Positions 1 to 5,817 of a stretch of 14,089 nt of DNA are shown piece by piece. Origin of the DNA: CALJIC01 sp039805565 (GTDB lineage Bacteria; Chloroflexota; Chloroflexia; Chloroflexales; Roseiflexaceae); contig JBDLTZ010000173.1 in the NCBI GenBank assembly GCA_039805565.1, forward strand, positions 1-14,089, in the 5' to 3' direction. The translations under genes and the position numbers were made by a program. The notes beneath the pieces were generated by a model. It had not been told where the DNA came from. It worked only from the letters and a program-made list of their open reading frames with translations, and did not search any database. The number at the start of each line of letters is the position of its first letter. The stretch's first letter is position 1.

Positions 1-37
1 CCCGCTGGGAGACTAGGTCCGTGCGCCTTTCCACTAC

Positions 38-112
38 CGCGGCGTGGAGCAGTGGCAGCTCGTCGGGCTCATAACCCGAAGGTCGGTGGTTCGAATCCAC
101 CCGCCGCTACCA
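38..112 (+). tRNA. Initiator tRNA-fMet, anticodon CAT
   Basis: The sequence folds into a complete 75-nt cloverleaf with an encoded CCA at 110-112. The acceptor stem is 38-44 with 102-108 and the D stem 47-50 with 58-61. The anticodon stem is 63-67 with 75-79, with anticodon CAT at 70-72, and the T stem is 85-89 with 97-101. It is called initiator rather than elongator Met for three visible reasons. The first acceptor pair is a C1-U72 mismatch, where bacterial initiators lack a Watson-Crick 1-72 pair. The anticodon stem carries three consecutive G-C pairs next to the loop. The D stem has the A11-U24 purine-pyrimidine pair typical of bacterial initiators. It would supply formyl-Met for translation initiation. 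The usual mismatch is C1-A72, so U72 is a mild variant. Confidence 0.96.
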
Positions 113-118
113 ACTAGC

Positions 119-167
119 AGCGGCACGAGATGTACCAAATAGTACACTCTCGTGCCGCTTATTCTTG
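119..167 (+). terminator. Rho-independent terminator after tRNA-fMet
   Basis: A 12-bp perfect inverted repeat (119-130 with 148-159) encloses a second 5-bp stem (131-135 with 142-146) and a 6-nt loop. One unpaired C sits at 147. The T-rich stretch at 159-167 follows directly. It starts six bases after the tRNA CCA, as expected for terminating the tRNA transcript. The methyltransferase start codon at 171 lies immediately behind it. Confidence 0.85.
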
Positions 168-170
168 TGT

Positions 171-1307
171 ATGAACAATCGACACCGCCAACATCAAACA
201 GGGCGCCAGGCACAAACGCCCCTCAGAGAACCATCGCGCAATACACCGCCTTCAGGCCGGTATCTCCTCGAGGCTGATGTTCTCGACGGGCTCAAGCCGT
301 TTGCATACCAGGAGCTCATCGAGCGCTTCAGAAATCATATCGACATTGTATCTCGTGAACAAAAGGAGACATTAGGCTTCCTGTACGAGGGAGATCTGAA
401 GCGTCTCCTGAGCCTCCGTAGCATCGCCTCTCTCTCGGGAGTGCTCTCGTTCCCCGTCCCTCGCCCCAAAGCCCTGCTCGGCCACCAACACTTTGAGCAG
501 ATCGTCGACGCCATGGGGCAGATAGCTGCGCTCCACCCCCCCGGTGCATTCCAGTCACTGCGACTCAGCGCGGCAGGTGAGGAGTCAGCCGTGCTCACAC
601 GGCTCAAGCAGGAGCTCGAGCTGCGGACTGGGATGCGCATCGAGGTCGAGGAAGCCGATATGCTTCTGCGGTTGCGCCGCAGTCACTACGAGGAGGGCTG
701 GGACGTCCTGATACGTCTTTCGCCGCGGCCGCTCGCGACACGCACCTGGCGTGTCTGCAATCTACCTGGTGCCCCAAATGCAACCCTGGCGCACGCCGTT
801 ATGCGCATAACAAACCCTCACCCAAACGACCGTATCCTCAATATAGGGTGTGGCTCGGGGACACTGCTGATCGAACGTCTTGCGCTCGGCCCAGCGCAGT
901 CAGCACTCGGGTGCGATACGGATACTTCAGCCCTTGCATGCGCTCAGCTGAACCTCGCAGCGGCCCGGTTCAGCTCGGCCGTCTCGCTCCAACAGTGGGA
1001 TGCTAGGGCACTTCCCCTGCCCGACGCCTCTGTTGACGTCATCTGCTCTGACCTACCCTTCGGGCAGCTCGTCGGGTCACATCGCGAGAACGAGACTCTC
1101 TACCCGCGTCTCTTTGCAGAGGCTACCCGAGTCGCTGCGCCATACGCGCGAATGGTGCTCCTCACACACGAGCTGCGGCTGCTTGAGCGAACGGCGTGGG
1201 AGCACCGTGAGAGCTGGGAGCACGTCGAGACAGTCCGGGTGAGATCAGGGGGAATGACGCCCGGTATCTTTCTTTTCCGACGCCGAGAGCGCTCTCGCAC
1301 ACCCTGA
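171..1307 (+). CDS. THUMP-domain class I methyltransferase, Trm14/THUMPD3-like, probable tRNA guanine-N2 methyltransferase
   Basis: The 378-residue protein has an N-terminal RNA-binding region of THUMP type (about 30-185) and a C-terminal Rossmann methyltransferase domain. SAM motif I is ILNIGCGSGTLLIE (222-235). The acidic residue of motif II lies in GCDTDTSA (247-254). Motif IV is SDLPFGQLVGS (293-303). The DLPFG form followed by GS and a downstream LYP matches the THUMPD3/Trm14 group, which makes m2G at position 6 or 7 in the tRNA acceptor stem; the family also includes related RNA methyltransferases. ATG 171 is chosen, with an in-frame TTG at 165 as an alternative. Neither has a visible Shine-Dalgarno sequence, and the first 30 residues look disordered, so a later start is possible. 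Its promoter is not obvious because the start lies directly behind the tRNA terminator. The family is fairly sure, the exact target base is inference. Confidence 0.82.
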   Translation: MNNRHRQHQTGRQAQTPLREPSRNTPPSGRYLLEADVLDGLKPFAYQELIERFRNHIDIVSREQKETLGFLYEGDLKRLLSLRSIASLSGVLSFPVPRPKALLGHQHFEQIVDAMGQIAALHPPGAFQSLRLSAAGEESAVLTRLKQELELRTGMRIEVEEADMLLRLRRSHYEEGWDVLIRLSPRPLATRTWRVCNLPGAPNATLAHAVMRITNPHPNDRILNIGCGSGTLLIERLALGPAQSALGCDTDTSALACAQLNLAAARFSSAVSLQQWDARALPLPDASVDVICSDLPFGQLVGSHRENETLYPRLFAEATRVAAPYARMVLLTHELRLLERTAWEHRESWEHVETVRVRSGGMTPGIFLFRRRERSRTP

Positions 1308-1375
1308 GCCTATAAAGGACGGCACGCGCAACAGTACTCAACCGGTGAAGCGCCGAATGGCATCAGCTAACACTT

Positions 1376-3436
1376 CTAGGTCGCCTCTTCAGCACCTCCA
1401 GTAACGGTGGCCCTTCCTGCCGGTGAAGATCGCGTAGGTGCCTCGCGTGTACGCTCGAGCGCCACGAGCAACACCGCAACGTCAGCAGGGTTGATGCCCG
1501 CGAGTCTCGCCGCCTGCCCGATAGTAGCCGGTCGGAAGCGCATCAGAACCTGTCTCGCCTCATTCCGCAGTCCTCTGACCCCTTCATAACCCATATCGCT
1601 TGGTATGCGGCGGGTCTCCATGCGACGCACGCGATCGACCTCACGCTGCTGCTTGGCGAGGTAGCCGCCGTACTTCGTCTCGATCTCCACCTGCTCCATC
1701 ACATCGGGTGTGATCTTCGGAAGTTCAAGCACGGCCTGAAGCTGTGCATATGTAACCTCTGGGCGGCGCAGCACCTCTTCGGCTGTCGCCTCTGCGCTGA
1801 GGGGCGCAACCCCCACCTCGCCGAGCTGTTCGTTCGTCCCGATGGACGGAAACACACGACGCTCGCGCAGGGTTCGCTGTATTTCCTCCACCCGCTCTCG
1901 CTTACGCTCAACCACCTCGGCTCTCTGCCGATCGATAAGCCCTAGCTCAGCCCCAAGCCGCGTGAGCCGCAGATCCGCGTTGTCCGATCGCAGCAGCAGC
2001 CGGTGCTCGGCACGGGATGTGAACATCCGGTAGGGCTCCCTGATCTCCTTGGTCACGAGATCGTCGATCAGAACCCCGATATATGCCTCGTCACGGCGCA
2101 GCAGCACCGGCTCCTTGCTATACACGAAGTGTGCGGCGTTGATCCCCGCCATCAACCCCTGCGCTGCTGCTTCTTCATACCCGGTGGTACCGTTGATCTG
2201 ACCGGCGAAGTACATCCCCGGCATCCGTTTCGTGGAGAGATCAGCCGCGATCTCTCCGGTTGCGACGGCGTCGTATTCGATCGCGTATCCGATGCGCATA
2301 AGCTCTGCGCGTCGCAGGGCGGGGATGCTGCGGAGCATTGCCCACTGAACATCCTCGGGGAGCGACGTGCTACACCCCTGCACATACACCTCACCAGTGC
2401 CCCAACCCTCAGGTTCGAGAAAGAAGCCGTGGCGCTCTTTATCGGCGAACCGGACGATCTTGTCCTCGATGCTGGGGCAGTAGCGCGGACCGACACCCTC
2501 GATCAGGCCGCTGAACATTGGTGCGCGCTCGAGGTTGGCGCGGACAATATCGTGGAACTCGGGAGTCGTATGGATGTGGTAGCACGGGAGCTGCGGGCGC
2601 CACCCGTCAACCACTGGCTGCGGGTAGACCGGGTTTGGCGGGCCGGCAAACGGGGACAAAGGGTGAGATGCCGAATCGTAGTGGCCGAAGAAGAGCGGCG
2701 TCACACTGCCGAACTGCGGCTCGGTGAGCGAGAAATCGATGGTACGCGCATCAATGCGCGGCGGGGTGCCGGTCTTGAGCCGAACGAGCGGGAAGCCAAG
2801 CGACGCAAGATCCTGCCCGAGAGCGACCGCCGGAGACTCACCGGCACGCCCCGCACCCCAGATAGCCTCGCCGGTGATGGCTCGCCCACGAAGAAACGTG
2901 CCTGTGGTCAGCACAAGCGCTTTGCCTTGGTACACACGACCAGTGTGCGTAACAACTGAGAACGATGGCTGACGACCGATGACCGGCGCTGAACGTTCGT
3001 CATCACCACTTGTAGACGGTGGATGGTGGCCGATGACCGGTGGAATGATACGCTCGACCATCGCCTGGCGCAGATCCAAATTCGGCGTGCGCTCAAGCAT
3101 CTCCTTCATCACCTGGGCGTAGAGCCGCTTGTCTGCCTGTGCACGCGGCGCCTGGACGGCAGGCCCTTTGCTCTCGTTAAGCAGACGAATCTGGATGAAG
3201 GTATGGTCGGTAATGCGCCCCATCAGCCCACCAAGCGCGTCGATCTCACGCACCAAATGACCTTTCGCAGGCCCGCCGATTGACGGGTTGCAGGACATGT
3301 GGGCGAGCTTATCGAGGTCGATCGTCAGCAGCAGGGTGCGACACCCCATCCGCGCGGCAGCGTGGGCAGCCTCGCATCCAGCGTGGCCCGCACCCACAAC
3401 GATAACGTCATACAGTTGGCTATGCACATCGGTCAT
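1376..3436 (-). CDS. mnmG: MnmG (GidA), tRNA uridine-34 5-carboxymethylaminomethyl modification enzyme, FAD-binding subunit
   Basis: The 686-residue protein works with the GTPase MnmE to install the cmnm5 group on wobble U34 of tRNAs in the cytoplasm. The FAD-binding dinucleotide fold VIVVGAGHAGCEAA is at 11-24. It is followed by MSCNPSIGGPAKGHLVREID (47-66), NESKGPAVQAPRAQADK (87-103), GVGPRYCPSIEDK and FAGQINGTTGYEEAAAQGL, all diagnostic for MnmG. The C-terminal MnmE/tRNA-binding region keeps YLAKQQREVDR and ends near GINPADVAVLL. It is somewhat longer than the usual 620-650 residues. About 22 extra residues lie around 132-160, encoded by a repetitive stretch, and there is a further small expansion before CYHIHTTPE. 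ATG 3436 is chosen because family homology begins a few residues later. A GTG at 3496 would add 20 residues but lies inside a terminator hairpin. Its convergent neighbour is another tRNA modification gene. Confidence 0.97.
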   Translation of the reverse strand: MTDVHSQLYDVIVVGAGHAGCEAAHAAARMGCRTLLLTIDLDKLAHMSCNPSIGGPAKGHLVREIDALGGLMGRITDHTFIQIRLLNESKGPAVQAPRAQADKRLYAQVMKEMLERTPNLDLRQAMVERIIPPVIGHHPPSTSGDDERSAPVIGRQPSFSVVTHTGRVYQGKALVLTTGTFLRGRAITGEAIWGAGRAGESPAVALGQDLASLGFPLVRLKTGTPPRIDARTIDFSLTEPQFGSVTPLFFGHYDSASHPLSPFAGPPNPVYPQPVVDGWRPQLPCYHIHTTPEFHDIVRANLERAPMFSGLIEGVGPRYCPSIEDKIVRFADKERHGFFLEPEGWGTGEVYVQGCSTSLPEDVQWAMLRSIPALRRAELMRIGYAIEYDAVATGEIAADLSTKRMPGMYFAGQINGTTGYEEAAAQGLMAGINAAHFVYSKEPVLLRRDEAYIGVLIDDLVTKEIREPYRMFTSRAEHRLLLRSDNADLRLTRLGAELGLIDRQRAEVVERKRERVEEIQRTLRERRVFPSIGTNEQLGEVGVAPLSAEATAEEVLRRPEVTYAQLQAVLELPKITPDVMEQVEIETKYGGYLAKQQREVDRVRRMETRRIPSDMGYEGVRGLRNEARQVLMRFRPATIGQAARLAGINPADVAVLLVALERTREAPTRSSPAGRATVTGGAEEAT
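2957..3043 (-). repeat. Repeat-derived in-frame insertion in mnmG
   Basis: The 11-bp unit CCGATGACCGG (plus strand) occurs at 2976-2986 and 3030-3040. The copies are 54 bp, or 18 codons, apart and encode PVIG twice. The bases between and around them are loose variants of the same GATGACC / GATGG words. The segment corresponds to about 22 residues absent from E. coli MnmG, placed between the conserved strands before GKALVLTTGTFL. It reads as a short dispersed or heptamer-type repeat accommodated in a surface loop without breaking the frame. Confidence 0.55.
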
Positions 3437-3470
3437 TGGAAAAGCCACCGGCACAAAATTACGTTCGCAA

Positions 3471-3507
3471 AAAGAGGAGCGGCGCGTGAGAGCCACCGCT
3501 CCTCTTT
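3471..3507 (-). terminator. Terminator hairpin between the GH99-like gene and mnmG
   Basis: A perfect 12-bp inverted repeat (3471-3482 with 3496-3507) flanks a 13-nt loop. On the minus strand it ends in CCTCTTTTTG, a five-T tract, so it should stop transcripts of the upstream glycosidase gene, which ends at 3526. On the plus strand the trailing sequence is also T-rich, but no plus-strand gene precedes it. Confidence 0.8.
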
Positions 3508-3516
3508 ATTATACCA
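3508..3516 (-). promoter_or_regulatory. Probable mnmG promoter, extended -10 box
   Basis: The minus strand reads TGGTATAAT: a consensus TATAAT (3508-3513) preceded by TGn (3514-3516). No convincing -35 is seen 16-18 bp upstream, which extended -10 promoters can tolerate. Transcription would start near 3501-3502, giving a leader of about 65 nt before ATG 3436. That start point falls inside the 5' arm of the terminator hairpin. Confidence 0.5.
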
Positions 3517-3525
3517 GTGCAATCG

Positions 3526-5097
3526 TTAGCGGACGCCCGTGCGCTCCCGGCCGAGCAGGCCGAGCAGGACGACGTAGGGTGTGCCAGCGTTCTCCGGGTG
3601 GTACTCGAAGCGCGCACGTTCGAAGTGCTGCGTCAGGTAGGTCTGGCCGTTCGTCGGGTTAACCTCCTGCTGCGCCGGGGAAAGCGGCAGGCCGAACAGC
3701 CCGAGGCTCTCCTGGAAGCTTGTACCGGGCGCGCCATCGAACTCGAGGCCGTGGCTGGACCAGTAGCCCCAGAACTCAGGGGCGATGGCCTGGCCGGTCT
3801 CGCCAAAGTAGTGCGGTGTCGCCGGGTCGGCCTTCGGGAAGGCGCTCCAGTCACGCCTCTGCGCCTGGAGCCCATCGGCACCGAGCCTGCCGAGCAGCAC
3901 ATCGTACGGGCGGGCGTTCTGCGGGTGCAGCTCGAGGCGGTTGCGCTCGAACCACTGTGCCTGGACGGCACGCCCCTCCACCTGGATCGACTGCTCCGGG
4001 CCGATCGGGAAGCCGAACACCGGCAAGCCACCGTTCTGCTCCCAGTACTCGAGGATGCGGCCACAGACCTGCTGGCCGGTCTCGATGAAGGCGCGGCAGC
4101 GAGCGCCAGGAGCGGGGGCAGGCGGAGGAGCCTGACCGACGGTTGCCCGGAACCGGTCGCTCAGCTCGCGCGTCAGGCGCAGGTACAGATCGCCGTAGCG
4201 CTCGCTGGGCTCGATGTGGGAGCCCTCCTTGAACTCGTTGAAGCTCGTGATCACCACAGCGGCGGCATTGCGGTCGATCGCGGTCTGCCAGGTGCCCCGG
4301 TAGTAGTCACCGTTTAGCCGGTCGCGGGCGTGACCACCGCGAGTCTTGAGGTCATCGTAGCCAGGCATGGCGGTGGCGACAAAGGGCTTGCTGACACCAC
4401 GGCTCTGGTTGTAGCGCTGGAGGCGACCGGCGTAGGACGCCATGGCAGCGCCCGGCGCGCGCTCCCAGGTGATGTCGTAGTAGTAGAGCGCGTCGTACGC
4501 GTCCAGGAAGTCGAAGTTATCCGTGCCGCCGAACCAGAACTGGCCGCGCCCGGGGTCGACGCGGTCCCGCAGCTGGCGCCAGGTGTCAGGCCCACCGAGC
4601 GAGCTCGGATTGAACCAGAAGACGACTGGGCGGCCCTGGAAGCGGAAGTAGCTGGAGCGACCCATCAGCTCGCGCTGGGCTACGTCGAGAGCTCCCGCCA
4701 GCGCGCCCACCGAGCCGAGGCCCGGCCACGCGGCCTGCTCAGGCATGAGGGCGATCTTTATGTCACGCCCGCTGGCCTCAGCCAGATCCATGAGGCGACG
4801 GCAGCGCTTATTGATACGGTTCTCATCGGGGCCAAACCAGGCGCAGACCAAGGCATCGATCCCGGCATCATCGGCCTGCTGGAGGTGCCTCCGGAGTGTC
4901 TCATCGCTGCCACCGCTGTACTTTGGCGAAGCGATGTCGCTCATGGTATCGTAGCTCCAGTCGCCTGGCTCATACCATGGGTAGTAGAAAGCGATCACGG
5001 GTCGCTCGGACTCCGCGCGGGCCACGGGCGCGGCACCGGGAGCAAGAGTCCATATCAGCGCAAGCGCGCAGAGGAGCGTGATGCTGCGAAACGTCAT
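3526..5097 (-). CDS. Secreted GH99-like glycoside hydrolase with two C-terminal Chloroflexota-type modules
   Basis: The 523-residue protein begins with a signal peptide (about 1-28, cleavage near ARA-ES). The GH99-like TIM-barrel domain spans about 32-318. It has an opening strand IAFYYPWYEPGDW (35-47) and the motif TSFNEFKEGSHIEPS (284-298). GH99 enzymes (endo-alpha-1,2-mannosidase and mannanase) use two glutamates three residues apart in an NEWHEGTQIEP motif, and E288 and E291 here match them. A Pro/Ala linker (322-331) leads to two tandem modules (about 338-406 and 435-516). Each contains a YW...G segment and ends in FERxRxExHPxNA..PY.VLLGxLG, a repeat I associate with Chloroflexota secreted proteins. 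The start at ATG 5097 is fixed by GGAGGA three bases upstream and by the signal peptide; a longer reading to 5232 is unlikely. The actual polysaccharide substrate cannot be told. Confidence 0.82.
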   Translation of the reverse strand: MTFRSITLLCALALIWTLAPGAAPVARAESERPVIAFYYPWYEPGDWSYDTMSDIASPKYSGGSDETLRRHLQQADDAGIDALVCAWFGPDENRINKRCRRLMDLAEASGRDIKIALMPEQAAWPGLGSVGALAGALDVAQRELMGRSSYFRFQGRPVVFWFNPSSLGGPDTWRQLRDRVDPGRGQFWFGGTDNFDFLDAYDALYYYDITWERAPGAAMASYAGRLQRYNQSRGVSKPFVATAMPGYDDLKTRGGHARDRLNGDYYRGTWQTAIDRNAAAVVITSFNEFKEGSHIEPSERYGDLYLRLTRELSDRFRATVGQAPPPAPAPGARCRAFIETGQQVCGRILEYWEQNGGLPVFGFPIGPEQSIQVEGRAVQAQWFERNRLELHPQNARPYDVLLGRLGADGLQAQRRDWSAFPKADPATPHYFGETGQAIAPEFWGYWSSHGLEFDGAPGTSFQESLGLFGLPLSPAQQEVNPTNGQTYLTQHFERARFEYHPENAGTPYVVLLGLLGRERTGVR

Positions 5098-5100
5098 AGT

Positions 5101-5106
5101 TCCTCC
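5101..5106 (-). promoter_or_regulatory. Ribosome binding site deciding the glycosidase start
   Basis: The minus strand reads GGAGGA ending three bases before ATG 5097. It is the strongest Shine-Dalgarno match of any gene in the window and selects this start over the longer in-frame ATG at 5232. Confidence 0.75.
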
Positions 5107-5117
5107 GATAGTCCTGA

Positions 5118-5126
5118 TGGTACAAT
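5118..5126 (+). promoter_or_regulatory. Possible promoter of the lipoprotein gene, extended -10 box
   Basis: TGGTACAAT is an extended -10 (TGn plus TACAAT at 5121-5126) about 59 bp before ATG 5185. It lies in the 87-bp divergent region. It overlaps the first of two direct copies of ATGGTAC (5117-5123 and 5131-5137, 14 bp apart), which could be an operator. No clear -35 is seen. Confidence 0.35.
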
Positions 5127-5166
5127 GGGCATGGTACCGCGCCGGAGAGTTGCGGAAGATGACAGA

Positions 5167-5175
5167 ATAGTAGCA
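5167..5175 (-). promoter_or_regulatory. Possible promoter of the GH99-like gene, extended -10 box
   Basis: The minus strand reads TGCTACTAT, a TGn plus TACTAT box about 70 bp before ATG 5097. It crosses the divergent promoter of the lipoprotein gene. It is a weak assignment based on motif and position only. Confidence 0.25.
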
Positions 5176-5184
5176 AGAATACAC

Positions 5185-5817
5185 ATGGCTCAGTCTATGA
5201 TGATCAATGCTCCACACCGGAATATCCAGCACGTCTCCCCTTCACGCATACGGCTGCTGCTGCTGTGGCCAATCGCGCAGCTCACCGCGCTGGTACTGGG
5301 GCTCACGCTGCTGGCCGGCTGCGCTGAACCGGTGGAGCTTGCATCCGGCAGCGAGCTCGCAGACCGCAACAACCCGGAGTCGGTCGTCATCAACTACTTC
5401 GAGGATCTCGGCCGGGCCCTCAAAGATCCGCAGCTCGTGCGTGAGGAGCGGCGAGAGTACTGGGTCGAGCAGCTCGCGGGGTACTTTGCTCCGAACGAGC
5501 GCAACGACCAGCGCCTGGCGCTCCAGGAGTCACTGAGCAGGTTTGCCAGCGACGTGAGCGAGCTTGCGGAGGGCGAGACGCTGACCCTGGAGCTGCGCGG
5601 GTTCAAGCAAACGCAGCGTCTTATCGCTGCGGATGGCCAGTCTGCGACGATCGTGCTTCCTGATGCTACCGTGTACATGTTGATCACGCGGGCCAGCGAG
5701 CGGGGGCCGATCGTTGTCTATGAGCAGCCGATCGAGTTCAACCGCGTGATCGGCAGCCCTACGAAGAGCGTGCCGCTGGTGAAGATCGGTGGGCGCTGGT
5801 ACCTCACCGAGGGGTAG
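5185..5817 (+). CDS. Small membrane lipoprotein of unknown function
   Basis: The predicted 210-residue protein has a basic N-terminus, a hydrophobic stretch (about 24-43) and a lipobox LLAGC with the lipidated Cys at 46. It should therefore be exported and anchored by lipid on the outer face of the membrane. The mature part opens with a helical segment (NPESVVINYFEDLGRAL and onward) and ends in beta-rich sequence finishing VPLVKIGGRWYLTEG. A helix followed by strands that ends in G-W-Y resembles small NTF2-like or DUF4878-like lipoproteins, but this is only a shape argument. No catalytic motif is visible. Starts at 5197 and 5200 are equally possible since none has a good ribosome binding site. 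It is divergent from the secreted glycosidase, and its last 14 bases overlap the 3' end of recQ on the other strand. Confidence 0.72.
   Translation: MAQSMMINAPHRNIQHVSPSRIRLLLLWPIAQLTALVLGLTLLAGCAEPVELASGSELADRNNPESVVINYFEDLGRALKDPQLVREERREYWVEQLAGYFAPNERNDQRLALQESLSRFASDVSELAEGETLTLELRGFKQTQRLIAADGQSATIVLPDATVYMLITRASERGPIVVYEQPIEFNRVIGSPTKSVPLVKIGGRWYLTEG

Noticed and set aside
2003..2959. Plus-strand 318-residue reading frame opposite mnmG
   Set aside because: It lies entirely within conserved MnmG coding sequence and shows no recognisable domain.
3437..3496. GTG start at 3496 for MnmG
   Set aside because: It lies inside the terminator stem, and the extra 20 residues precede the point where family homology begins; it cannot be fully excluded because ATG 3436 has no strong ribosome site.
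3517..4317. Plus-strand 266-residue reading frame opposite the GH99-like gene
   Set aside because: It is antisense to a coding region with signal peptide and catalytic motif, and its composition is typical of a shadow frame.
4330..5184. Upstream in-frame extension of the lipoprotein gene
   Set aside because: It is antisense to the GH99-like gene, and the lipoprotein signal sequence with lipobox sets the start near 5185-5200.
5098..5232. Longer N-terminus for the GH99-like protein from an ATG at 5232
   Set aside because: It would bury the signal peptide behind 45 residues, and GGAGGA directly precedes ATG 5097.
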